DNA of 64,000 nt from the NCBI GenBank assembly GCA_900465685.1, contig UEGR01000003.1:663750-727749 (forward strand), in the 5' to 3' direction. Positions 42,571 through 51,183 of this stretch are shown here, in pieces (within the stretch, counting starts at the first letter, position 1; each line of letters starts with the position of its first letter). The DNA comes from Hyphomicrobiales bacterium. Lineage in GTDB: Bacteria; Pseudomonadota; Alphaproteobacteria; Rhizobiales; Rhizobiaceae. The notes below the pieces were generated by a model. The model did no database searches. It saw only the letters and a program-made list of their open reading frames with translations, and was not told the DNA's origin. The translations under genes were made by a program, and so were the position numbers.

Positions 42571-43395
42571 ATGCGGGCCGCGGCTCTCACTTCGGCAATC
42601 GCGCTATCGCTGATCGCGAGCGCAGCTTTTGCGCAGGTCAACGCCAGCGGTGACGGCAACACGGTGCCGCAATTGCAGACCCCTGCGGAAGAAACCATCG
42701 ATATTGGCCTTTCGACCGAAACCATCGCCATTACCTCCAATTTCGGTGGCACAGACCTGACGATTTTCGGCGCGCTGGACAATGCCGATCCGATGATCCA
42801 GCGGCAGGGACGCTACGATATCGTGGTGGTCTTGCAGGGACCGGAGCGCAATCTGGTGGTGCGCAAGAAGGAGCGTTATCTGGGCGTCTGGATCAATGCC
42901 AGCTCCGAAACCTTTCTCGGCGTTCCGCTGTCTTATTCGCTCGCCTCGACGCGCAATCTGCAGGATATTGCGGATGAAAAAATCTACCGCCAGCTTTCAG
43001 TCGGCGTTCGCAATTTCTATCTGAACCCGGAAGACCCTTCTAGCCTTTCAGGCAATATCCCAAAATTCGGCACCGAGCTTCGCGAAATGAAGATCCGGCA
43101 AGGTCTTTACAGCCAGCGCATCGGCGGCGTGGAATTCGTGTCTCGCACCCTGTTTCGCGCAACGTTGAACCTGCCCGCCAATGTTCCGGTGGGGCGACAC
43201 AAGGCGCGCGCACTCCTGTTTCGTAATGGCGTCTTTCTGCGCGAAGCCAATGCCAGCCTCGAAATCGTCAAGGCCGGTCTGGAACAAAGCGTCTATAACG
43301 CCGCCCACCAATATAGCCTGCTCTATGGTTTGTTCGCGGTTTTCCTTGCGGTCTTCACAGGCTGGTTCGGACGTATCCTGTTCCGGAAAGACTAG
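42571..43395 (+). CDS. TIGR02186-like exported membrane-anchored protein
   Basis: 274 residues. Signal peptide (MRAAALTSAIALSLIASAAFA), a periplasmic beta-rich domain (IDIGLSTETIAITSNFGGTDLTIFGALD, YDIVVVLQGPERNLVVRKKERYLGVWIN), and a C-terminal membrane helix (YSLLYGLFAVFLAVFTGWFGRILF) ending in a short basic tail. This layout matches the alphaproteobacterial TIGR02186 family of unknown function, usually encoded with a TSUP permease as here. It may help the permease as a periplasmic partner; that is inferred only from gene pairing. Confidence 0.82.
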   Translation: MRAAALTSAIALSLIASAAFAQVNASGDGNTVPQLQTPAEETIDIGLSTETIAITSNFGGTDLTIFGALDNADPMIQRQGRYDIVVVLQGPERNLVVRKKERYLGVWINASSETFLGVPLSYSLASTRNLQDIADEKIYRQLSVGVRNFYLNPEDPSSLSGNIPKFGTELREMKIRQGLYSQRIGGVEFVSRTLFRATLNLPANVPVGRHKARALLFRNGVFLREANASLEIVKAGLEQSVYNAAHQYSLLYGLFAVFLAVFTGWFGRILFRKD

Positions 43396-43490
43396 AGCAT
43401 TTCCAGCGAAAGTGCGAAGCGCCTACGCGGGGAAATCAGTTCACTGGACTGATTTCTGATCCCGCTTCGATGCGTCGGATAATGCGTACT
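43396..43490. repeat. Dispersed repeat of the GAGCATTTCCAGCGAAAGTG type
   Basis: Starts AGAGCATTTCCAGCGAAAGTG-like directly after the TIGR02186-like stop and continues with an inverted repeat (AAATCAGT near 43434 and ACTGATTT near 43449). Sequences opening this way are frequent between genes in Hyphomicrobiales. It sits between two convergent genes and may act as a terminator. Confidence 0.5.
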
Positions 43491-43499
43491 TACAAAAGC

Positions 43500-44216
43500 T
43501 CACCCGCCGTGCAGCGCACCACGAGCAATCGGATAGACCTTGCCCTGCCCCAACATATAAGCGCGTATTGTTTCATCCACGAAAAGGCCGCGAAAGGCGC
43601 GGTCCAGAACATTAAGCGCGCCGGTATAGGCGCCAAAGGCGGGCATGATCAGCCTTTCGCCATCGCTAACAAAACAAGGGCGACGCACCGAGCGCCCGCG
43701 CCGCACGATGCGTGCAGCCGGGTGCAAGTGCCCCGCGATCTCACCCTGCCCAAGCTTGCGCGAAGGTTCGTGCCGAAACACCAGCGGTCCGATCGCCAAC
43801 TCTTCCACACAATCGCCCGGCAGATCGACCGGACGTTCAGGATCGTGATTGCCGGTGATCCAGAACCAGTCGCGGTGTTCCATCAGCGATTTCAGCCGAA
43901 TGGCATAAAGCGACGGCAGACGTTCGCTGGCTTTGGGATCATGAAAACTGTCGCCGAGGCTGATGATCGTTTGCGGCTGGTAACGGGCAACTGCCACAGC
44001 CAGCATGTCGAGCGTAGCCGCCGTGTCGTAAGGCGGGATGAGTTGCCCGCGTCGCGCAAAGGACGAGCCCTTTTCAAGATGCAGATCGGACACGACCAGC
44101 ATGTTCATATCCGGCAGGAAAAGCGCGCCTGAAGGGTCGCAAACGGCAGCAATCCCGCGCACTTCCATATGCGCCAGACTATAAGCCTCGCCATTGCTCC
44201 AGACAGCGGTTCTCAT
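43500..44216 (-). CDS. pdeM: Ligase-associated DNA damage response endonuclease PdeM
   Basis: 238-residue calcineurin-like metallophosphoesterase. Metal ligand motifs in order: VVSDLHLEKG, SLGDSFHD, WITGNHDPE, and AGHLHPAARI. This family is found with an ATP-dependent ligase, a DEXH helicase and an MBL-fold exonuclease, and is thought to nick or trim DNA in a repair pathway. All four partners are present here. It lies 24 bases downstream of the helicase gene. The ATG at 44216 gives a slightly long N-terminus; MEVRGIAA at residue 17 is possible. Confidence 0.85.
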   Translation of the reverse strand: MRTAVWSNGEAYSLAHMEVRGIAAVCDPSGALFLPDMNMLVVSDLHLEKGSSFARRGQLIPPYDTAATLDMLAVAVARYQPQTIISLGDSFHDPKASERLPSLYAIRLKSLMEHRDWFWITGNHDPERPVDLPGDCVEELAIGPLVFRHEPSRKLGQGEIAGHLHPAARIVRRGRSVRRPCFVSDGERLIMPAFGAYTGALNVLDRAFRGLFVDETIRAYMLGQGKVYPIARGALHGG

Positions 44217-44240
44217 TTCCCGATCCTCATTCCCCCGCCC

Positions 44241-46757
44241 TCATTCCATTGCCTCGCGGATGAGATCGTCGGCCGTTTCTTCGAGCAGCATTTCATCACC
44301 CTCGCCCGCCACACGCTCGCGTCCGATTTCCAGCATTACCGGCAGGGCCAGCGGCGAAATACGATCAAGCGGCTTGTGCAAGAGATGTCCTTTCACACGC
44401 GCGAGCATGTCGCCGAGGCGCTTGATATCGAGAAGTCCTGTCGCTGCATCCGCCCGTGTCGCCTGCAACAAGATATGGTCCGGTTCATGACCGCGCAGGA
44501 CGTCATAGATCAGATCGGTGGAGACGGTCACCTGCCGCCCGGTCTTTTCCAATCCCGGATGACGCCGCTCGATCAAGCCGGAAATGACGGCGCAATTGCG
44601 AAAAGTACGCTTTAAAAGATAGCTTTCATCGAGCCATGCTTCGAGATCGTCGCCCAGCATGTCCTCATCGAACAGGCGTGTGAGATTGAGCGAGCCGGAG
44701 CGGATCATCGCGCCCATATCCTTGAGCCCCCACAGACCCAGCGAATAATCGGTAGCGACGAAGCCCAGCGGATGTGCGCCCATACGCTCCAGACGGCGCG
44801 TCAGCAACATGCCAAGCGTCTGATGGGCAAGCCTGCCCTCAAACGGATAGGCCACCATGTAGAACCGTCCGCCACGCGGAAAAGTCTCGATCAGCAATTC
44901 ATCCGTGCGCGGCAGCACGGATTTGAATTCCTGTACTTCCAGCCATTCACGCACCTGCTCGGGCAAAAACTGCCAGCGTGTGCGGTCAGCCAGCATGGCG
45001 CGCACCTGCGAAGCGAGATAGGTCGAAAGCGGGAACTTGCCGCCCGCATAGACCGGTATCTTCGCGTCCTGTCCGGCGGCGTTGGTCGTAATGCATTCGT
45101 TTTCGCGAATGCCTTCGAAGCGCAACACCTTTCCGGCAAAAAGGAAAGTATCGCCCGGTGTCATCGTCTCCAGAAAATATTCTTCGATCCGGCCCAGAAC
45201 CCGGCCACCATAGGCACTGGCCTTTTTACCGCCGCGCGTGAGCCGGACGTTCAACTCCGGCGCTTCGACAATCGTTCCGATATTCAGGCGATATTGCTGT
45301 GCGATCCGCGGATTGGACACCCGCCACGTGCCATCCACCGTCTTGCGGATTTTGGCAAAGCGCTCATAGGTCTTGAGCGCATAACCACCCGTTGCGACAA
45401 AATCCAGAATGCGATCAAAGCTTTGGCGCGAAAGGTTCATGTAGGGTGCAGCACTGCGCACTTCGGCAAAAAGCTGATCGGCATTGAACGGCTCGGCGCA
45501 CGCCATGCCCAGTACGTGCTGCGCCAGCACATCAAGCGCGCCGTCGATCAGCGGCGGCGTATCCTGCGCGCCCAGATAATTGGCGTCGAGTGCAGCGCGA
45601 CACTCCATCACCTCGAAACGGTTAGCGGGCACCAGAATTGCGCGGCTCGGTTCGTCCATACGGTGATTGGCGCGACCAATACGCTGCGCCAGACGGCTCG
45701 CCCCCTTGGGCGCACCGACATGGATAACCAGATCGACATCGCCCCAGTCGATACCCAGATCGAGCGTGGAGGTGGCAACAACAGCTCGCAACGTATTGGC
45801 GGCCATGGCCTGCTCAACCTTGCGGCGCTGGCTGGCATCGAGCGAGCCATGATGCAACGCTATCGGCAGCGTATCATCATTGATGCGCCACAGCTCCTGA
45901 AACAGCATTTCCGCCTGGCTGCGCGTATTGACGAAAAGCAGCGTGGTCCGATGCGCCCGGACCGCCTCATAAACATCGGCAATCGCATAGCGCGCGGAAT
46001 GTCCGGCCCAAGGCACCCGCTCCTCGGAATCGAGAATAGATATTTCCGGTTTCGCGCCACCGTCCACTGTCACCAGTCCGGCTTTGGGACCGGTACCGTC
46101 TTGCTCCACCAGCCAGCGGCGCAACTCGTCCGGTTCTGCCACAGTCGCCGAAAGGCCGATAGTCTGCAATTGCGGTTGCAGGCGGCGCAACCGCGCCAGC
46201 CCCAGCGCCAGCAAATGGCCGCGCTTGGAAATCACCAGCGAATGCAACTCATCCAGCACCACATAGCGCAACCCCTTGAAGAACTGATCCGCCCCTTTGG
46301 ACGCAATCAGCAGGGCAAGTTGTTCGGGTGTCGTCAGCAGAATATCGGGCGGCGCCAGTTTCTGCCGCTGGCGCTTATGCGCGGGCGTATCGCCGGTGCG
46401 GGTCTCGATGGTGATATCAAGCCCCATTTCCTCCACTGGTACGGTGAGATTGCGATGGATATCGACGGCTAACGCCTTCAAAGGCGAGATATACAACGTA
46501 TGGACGCCGCGCTTTGCCATGCCTGGCTTTTTACGGCCATTTCGTTCCAGATCAACCAGCGCTGGTAAAAATCCGGCCAGCGTCTTGCCCGCGCCGGTCG
46601 GCGCAATCAGCAAGGTCGATTGCCCGTCTTCGGCACGCGCCAGCAGCTCAAGCTGATGGGCACGCGGCGACCAGCCCTTGGAACCGAACCATTCGACAAA
46701 ACGGTCCGGTAAGGCAAAAGTGGCAGATGCAGCGGCGGGTTTCAAATTCAGTGTCAC
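44241..46757 (-). CDS. Ligase-associated DNA damage response DEXH-box helicase (Lhr-type)
   Basis: 838 residues of the Lhr-core family. Motif I APTGAGKTLAGFLPAL, TYISPLKALAVD-type LYISPLKALA, motif II DELH in VLDELHSLV, SATV in GLSATVAEPDELRR, then LLFVNTRSQAE, TSTLDLGIDWGDVDLVIHVGAP and QRIGRANHR. A C-terminal Lhr winged-helix and beta-barrel part follows. The start is a GTG at 46757; the alternatives are downstream and would shorten the helicase domain. It is divergent from the exonuclease-ligase pair with 122 bases between. A 3'-5' DNA translocase role is inferred from Lhr studies. Confidence 0.9.
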   Translation of the reverse strand: MTLNLKPAAASATFALPDRFVEWFGSKGWSPRAHQLELLARAEDGQSTLLIAPTGAGKTLAGFLPALVDLERNGRKKPGMAKRGVHTLYISPLKALAVDIHRNLTVPVEEMGLDITIETRTGDTPAHKRQRQKLAPPDILLTTPEQLALLIASKGADQFFKGLRYVVLDELHSLVISKRGHLLALGLARLRRLQPQLQTIGLSATVAEPDELRRWLVEQDGTGPKAGLVTVDGGAKPEISILDSEERVPWAGHSARYAIADVYEAVRAHRTTLLFVNTRSQAEMLFQELWRINDDTLPIALHHGSLDASQRRKVEQAMAANTLRAVVATSTLDLGIDWGDVDLVIHVGAPKGASRLAQRIGRANHRMDEPSRAILVPANRFEVMECRAALDANYLGAQDTPPLIDGALDVLAQHVLGMACAEPFNADQLFAEVRSAAPYMNLSRQSFDRILDFVATGGYALKTYERFAKIRKTVDGTWRVSNPRIAQQYRLNIGTIVEAPELNVRLTRGGKKASAYGGRVLGRIEEYFLETMTPGDTFLFAGKVLRFEGIRENECITTNAAGQDAKIPVYAGGKFPLSTYLASQVRAMLADRTRWQFLPEQVREWLEVQEFKSVLPRTDELLIETFPRGGRFYMVAYPFEGRLAHQTLGMLLTRRLERMGAHPLGFVATDYSLGLWGLKDMGAMIRSGSLNLTRLFDEDMLGDDLEAWLDESYLLKRTFRNCAVISGLIERRHPGLEKTGRQVTVSTDLIYDVLRGHEPDHILLQATRADAATGLLDIKRLGDMLARVKGHLLHKPLDRISPLALPVMLEIGRERVAGEGDEMLLEETADDLIREAME

Positions 46758-46799
46758 GCACCCAATCTAATAGCCGCGCAGCACCACGCCAAGATGTTT

Positions 46800-46823
46800 G
46801 TTCACTTTTGTTCTCATTTTGTC
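46800..46823 (+). promoter_or_regulatory. GTTC direct repeats in the divergent DNA-repair promoter
   Basis: GTTC-N6-GTTC at 46800-46813, then N7 and GTCA. The alphaproteobacterial LexA box is GTTC-N7-GTTC, so the spacing is one base short. It could be a weak LexA site controlling both gene pairs, but the match is imperfect. Confidence 0.25.
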
Positions 46824-46879
46824 AGCAATGACGCCGCGCTTCTCTTTTCAGCACGAAGCTGCTGACCTATCTTGGCTTT

Positions 46880-47893
46880 ATGCGCTTCAATCAGCTCTTA
46901 TGTTCTTCTCCGAAAGGTCTTTATTGCCCACCCGGCGATTTTTATATCGATCCGGTGCGTCCGGTGGAGCGCGCGCTGATCACCCATGGCCACTCCGATC
47001 ATGCCCGTGCAGGGCACACCCATGTTCTGGCCACGCAGGAAACGCTCGACATTATGCGGCTTCGCTATGGCGAGGGCTTTGCCGAAACCGTGCAACCGAT
47101 GGCTTTGGGTGAAACGCTGACGATCAACGGCGTTCGCGTCAGTTTCCACGGCGCTGGCCATGTGCTCGGCTCGGCACAGATAGCCGTTGAAAAAGATGCA
47201 ACCCGCATTGTTGCATCGGGCGACTACAAACGCGCTGCAGACCCGACCTGCACGCCATTCGAGCCGATCAAATGCGATGTCTTCATCACCGAAGCGACAT
47301 TTGCACTGCCGGTATTTCGCCACCCCGATGCATCGCATGAAATCGCAAAGCTCTTGAAATCACTCTCACTTTTTCCGGAGCGCGCGCATCTCGTCGGCGC
47401 TTACTCGCTCGGCAAGGCGCAGCGCGTGATCAAGCTCATTCGCAATGCTGGCTATAGCGATCCGATCTACATTCACGGCGCTTTGGAAACATTGTGCGAC
47501 TATTACCAGATGCGCGGTATCGACCTTGGTCCGCTTGAACCCGCAACATTGGAGCGCGGCGAGAAACAGCCTGATTTTGCAGGCAAAATCATTGTCGGCC
47601 CGCCAACTGCCTTTTCCGATCGCTGGGCGCGGCGTTTTCCCGACCCTGTTCCGGCCTTTGCCTCAGGCTGGATGCGTATCCGCCAGCGTGCCAAGCAACA
47701 GGGCATCGAACTGCCGCTGATCATTTCCGACCATTGCGACTGGGACGAGCTGACGGAAACAATAGCGGAAATCGCACCGGCGGAGGTCTGGGTGACGCAT
47801 GGGCGGGAGGAGGCTCTGGTTCGCTGGTGCGAATTGCAGAACATCCCGGCAAAGCCACTGCATCTTATCGGCTATGAAGACGAGGGCGATTGA
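46880..47893 (+). CDS. Ligase-associated DNA damage response exonuclease (MBL/beta-CASP fold)
   Basis: 337 residues. Metallo-beta-lactamase motif HGHSDHARAGH, then FHGAGHVLGSAQI and SGDYKRAADPTC. The beta-CASP-like part has GAYSLGKAQRVIKL and the C-terminal SDHCDWDELTETI and WVTHGREEALVRW. This is the SNM1/Artemis-like exonuclease of the ligase-associated repair set. Its stop shares a base with the ligase ATG (TGATG), so the two are translationally coupled. Confidence 0.88.
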   Translation: MRFNQLLCSSPKGLYCPPGDFYIDPVRPVERALITHGHSDHARAGHTHVLATQETLDIMRLRYGEGFAETVQPMALGETLTINGVRVSFHGAGHVLGSAQIAVEKDATRIVASGDYKRAADPTCTPFEPIKCDVFITEATFALPVFRHPDASHEIAKLLKSLSLFPERAHLVGAYSLGKAQRVIKLIRNAGYSDPIYIHGALETLCDYYQMRGIDLGPLEPATLERGEKQPDFAGKIIVGPPTAFSDRWARRFPDPVPAFASGWMRIRQRAKQQGIELPLIISDHCDWDELTETIAEIAPAEVWVTHGREEALVRWCELQNIPAKPLHLIGYEDEGD

Positions 47894-49512
47894 TGCGTGC
47901 CTTCGCCGAACTTCTCGACCGTCTGGTTCTCACACCGCAGCGTAACGGCAAGCTGCGCCTGCTTGCCGATTATTTCCAAACGACGCCAGACCCCGACCGT
48001 GGACTGGCGCTCGCCGCCATCACGCGCGATCTGGAACTGCAAAGCGTAAAACCCGCCATGCTGCGCGCCCTGATTGCCGAGCGGACGGACCCGACGCTTT
48101 TCGCCTATTCCTATGATTATGTCGGCGATCTGGCTGAAACCATTTCGCTGATCTGGCCCGGCCCCAGCGAAACCTCGCCGGGCACCAATCTTTCACTCGG
48201 CGTGGTGGTGCATGAATTGCAACATGCCTCGCGCCGCGAAGGTCCGATGCTGGTATCAGGCTGGCTAGATCTTCTCGGCATATCGGAACGCTATGCGCTT
48301 TTGAAACTCGTAACCGGCGGCTTGCGCATCGGCGTTTCAGCACGCCTTGCCAAACAGGCGCTCGCCGATTTCGGCGGCGTGGATGTGACAGAAATCGAAG
48401 AACTCTGGCACGGCCAGTCGCCGCCCTATACGGCTCTCTTCGCCTGGCTGGAAGGCCTTGCTCCTAAACCTGCCGCGACAGCCGATGCACCTTTCCGTCC
48501 CGTTATGCTGGCCACAGCACTGGATGAAGCGGATATTCCTGCGCTCGACCCCACCGCGTTCAGCGCGGAGTGGAAATGGGACGGTATCCGCGTGCAAGCC
48601 GTCTCGGAAAACGGAACACGCAAGCTCTACTCGCGCACCGGCGATGACATTTCCGGCGCTTTTCCAGATGTCCTTGAGGCGATGGACTTTGAAGGCGCCA
48701 TCGACGGCGAACTGCTCGTCGGCCATCACGGTGAAACCGGCATCGAAACCACCACCTTCTCGGATCTGCAACAGCGATTGAACCGCAAGACCGTCAGCGC
48801 CAAACAGTTGCGCGACTATCCGGCTTTCATCCGCGCCTATGATCTTCTGCAAGAGGGCAACCAGCAATCCGGTGAGGATCTGCGCGCCCTGCCCTTTGCC
48901 GAGCGTCGCAGGCGGCTTGAGGCCTTCGTCAGCCAACTCAACCCACGCAGGTTCGATCTATCGCCCGTGCTGCCTTTTGCCGATTTCAGCGAACTGGCCG
49001 CCTTGCGCGTCAACCCTCCGCACCCGGTCATCGAAGGCGTGATGCTGAAGCGGCATGATAGCACCTATCTTCCCGGACGCCCCAAGGGGCCATGGTTCAA
49101 GTGGAAGCGTGATCCCTTCACCGTTGATGCAGTGGTCGTCTATGCGCAACGTGGCCACGGCAAGCGGTCGAGCTATTATTCCGACTTCACATTCGCAGTC
49201 TGGACGGGACCCGAGGACGAACCGGCTCTGGTGCCTGTCGGCAAGGCCTATTTTGGCTTCACTGATGAAGAGCTGAAACTGCTGGATAAATTTGTTCGCG
49301 AAAACACCATCGAGCGTTTCGGCCCCGTGCGTTCAGTCCGTGCAGAACCCGATCACGGGCTCGTCGTGGAAGTGGCCTTCGAAGGATTAAACCGGTCAAC
49401 GCGCCATAAATCCGGTGTCGCGATGCGCTTTCCGCGCTTCTCGCGCCTGCGATGGGACAAGCCGCCCCGCGAAGCGGACCGGCTTGAAACGCTGGAAAAA
49501 CTGCTGAGCTGA
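47893..49512 (+). CDS. Ligase-associated / cisplatin damage response ATP-dependent DNA ligase
   Basis: 539 residues. An N-terminal ligase DNA-binding domain (about 1-190) is followed by the adenylation domain, with Lys228 in motif I (EWKWDGIRVQ), GEL motif in AIDGELLVG, and VEGVMLKR-type IEGVMLKRHDSTY. Motif V is WFKWKRDPFTVDAVVVYA. An OB-fold domain ends the protein. It seals nicks with ATP, unlike the essential NAD-dependent LigA, and with the exonuclease, helicase and PdeM forms a conserved repair set. The ATG at 47893 is preferred over a TTG three bases before it. Confidence 0.9.
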   Translation: MRAFAELLDRLVLTPQRNGKLRLLADYFQTTPDPDRGLALAAITRDLELQSVKPAMLRALIAERTDPTLFAYSYDYVGDLAETISLIWPGPSETSPGTNLSLGVVVHELQHASRREGPMLVSGWLDLLGISERYALLKLVTGGLRIGVSARLAKQALADFGGVDVTEIEELWHGQSPPYTALFAWLEGLAPKPAATADAPFRPVMLATALDEADIPALDPTAFSAEWKWDGIRVQAVSENGTRKLYSRTGDDISGAFPDVLEAMDFEGAIDGELLVGHHGETGIETTTFSDLQQRLNRKTVSAKQLRDYPAFIRAYDLLQEGNQQSGEDLRALPFAERRRRLEAFVSQLNPRRFDLSPVLPFADFSELAALRVNPPHPVIEGVMLKRHDSTYLPGRPKGPWFKWKRDPFTVDAVVVYAQRGHGKRSSYYSDFTFAVWTGPEDEPALVPVGKAYFGFTDEELKLLDKFVRENTIERFGPVRSVRAEPDHGLVVEVAFEGLNRSTRHKSGVAMRFPRFSRLRWDKPPREADRLETLEKLLS

Positions 49513-49564
49513 CTTTCCTCAAATAGCAGGGAAGAAAAGCTGCCAGCTCGTTGTTTCTCCGTAA

Positions 49565-50596
49565 TTATTGCGCGTTTGCCGACACGCGGATTTCGTAGAT
49601 GTCAACCGGCTTACCCGATCCGCTCAGGTCGGAATTAATCGTGATGACACCCGTGCGACCGGCCTTTTTGCCACCTGCAAAATCGAGATCGAACAGAAAA
49701 TCGTTGCGCGATTCACCCACATCATAACGTCGGCGTCCACAATCGCCGAAGCCTGCGAAATCGCAGCTGACGGACATTTGCGTTATCTTGCCGCCATCAG
49801 CCTTGGCGATAATATCGAACGTGGCGGTCTTGCCAGCAAGCTGGTCGAGAATGCCTTCGCCAACGTCGAACTTGACGGTATCGCCTTCACCCGCGGATTT
49901 CACGCGGGCAAAGCTGCTCGGACCGTCGCGCAAGATTTCCGCTGTGGCGCTACCCTGCACCGACATGCGTGTCGCTTCAGACGGCTGGAAAATGGTAATC
50001 CACTTGGCACCGCCCGGCTCTTCGCCATCCTTTAGCGGCGCTCCGCCTCCGTCGCTATGCAACGGGCTGCTGGACGGGCCACGGCTCAGATCGATGAAAC
50101 TGCTATAGAGCGAATAACCGATCATGACGGCGACAAACAACACCAGTGCCGGTATGCCATAGCTATAGAAGGGCGAATAGCGCTTCTTCTTCCCGCGCTT
50201 TTCCTTACGCGATACCCCGCCTTCATAGCCAAGATCGGCACTGCCACCTTTTTTCTTGGCCGAACGGGACCGAATATCGCCAGTATCGAGAGCCGGAGTG
50301 TTGCTCGCAGCCGCAGCGCCACCGAGGACAGGATCATCGCGATGCGGCGCATCCAACGATGGCTCTGCCTTGTCTTCGTTCTGGCGCGGCGCAGAGAATT
50401 CCTGCTCGATGTCGGAGATGGCATCTTTCAGCTTCTGGCGACGTTGTTCTTTTTGAGCATCGGTCAGTGCGGTATTGGCAGCGAGCGCACGTTCATGGGC
50501 GCCCCATGCGGATTCGTAGATGCGCTGACGGGTCGCCGGGTTATAGGCATCTGCTTTGGCAAATGCGTTTCTGATGGCGCGTTCTATACTATCCAA
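49565..50596 (-). CDS. Hypothetical single-pass membrane protein, 343 residues
   Basis: Not recognised. Residues 1-70 are helical and charged, 70-140 are a disordered Ala/Ser/Lys-rich stretch ending in a basic KRGKKKRY, and one membrane helix (YGIPALVLFVAVMIGYSLYSSF) sits near 145-167. The remaining ~175 residues look like a periplasmic beta-sandwich (WITIFQPSEATRMSVQG, TATFDIIAKADGG), resembling carbohydrate-binding-like folds, with a Cys pair in SCDFAGFGDCG. Topology should be cytoplasmic N-terminus. The start is a TTG at 50596, with a stop codon shortly upstream and no ATG nearby. Convergent with the ligase gene. Confidence 0.7.
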   Translation of the reverse strand: MDSIERAIRNAFAKADAYNPATRQRIYESAWGAHERALAANTALTDAQKEQRRQKLKDAISDIEQEFSAPRQNEDKAEPSLDAPHRDDPVLGGAAAASNTPALDTGDIRSRSAKKKGGSADLGYEGGVSRKEKRGKKKRYSPFYSYGIPALVLFVAVMIGYSLYSSFIDLSRGPSSSPLHSDGGGAPLKDGEEPGGAKWITIFQPSEATRMSVQGSATAEILRDGPSSFARVKSAGEGDTVKFDVGEGILDQLAGKTATFDIIAKADGGKITQMSVSCDFAGFGDCGRRRYDVGESRNDFLFDLDFAGGKKAGRTGVITINSDLSGSGKPVDIYEIRVSANAQ

Positions 50597-51183
50597 AGGC
50601 CGCTCGTCCCCGTGTTCACGTTTCCCGCCTTATGCGCATTCCAAAAGATCAAAACCGATATTCGGAAAGCGGCTTTTCACAAGCCTCAGCGAATTTAGCG
50701 TCTGAATCAAGGCATTTAGCCGTTCAATAACCGATTTGGCTACCTGATAAGACCCGTCTCGCCGTCAAATATCGACTTTCAATGCTCTTTTCCCCGAACC
50801 TTTCATTTCATGACCTTACCCTAGCAGATTGAATCTGATGCAGAAATCTCCACCAACATACGGATCAAGACTGGATAAAAGAACAAATAATCGGTCGGTG
50901 CCATCGCCTTAGTGACAGCATTCTGAACTCGTCATTCGCCTGCCTAGCCCTCAGCATCAGTAACTTCCCAGCGGGATCACACCGCAAAACCATGGTGGTT
51001 TCAGCAGAATCATCCACAAGCGCACCGATGAAGCCCCCACGCCTCGGACATTTCGCTTTGGCCTGGCCGACGCTTTCACTTGGTTCTCAGGACGAATCTC
51101 TCTTAATCTTTCGTATTGCCGTTCTATGCAGGCGTGATACAGATATTACGTTTACGGAAACGTCAATTTTTGAGGAGAATGAT
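50597..51183. other. Intergenic region between membrane protein and flavin oxidoreductase genes
   Basis: 587 bases with divergent genes at both ends, so at least two promoters are expected. A perfect short palindrome (CAGATT-G-AATCTG) lies near 50827-50839. An open frame continues upstream of the oxidoreductase ATG, but its composition is not protein-like and it has no ribosome site. I see no RNA gene. Confidence 0.4.

Noticed and set aside
44772..46472. A 566-codon open frame on the plus strand
   Set aside because: It is antisense to the well-supported Lhr-type helicase, has a His/Arg/Gln-rich composition without any family motif, and lacks a ribosome site. Long antisense frames arise from the codon bias of high-G+C genes.
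50992..51183. A 64-residue N-terminal extension of the flavin oxidoreductase
   Set aside because: The strong ribosome site and the family start both lie at 51184; the upstream part has no homology-like character.
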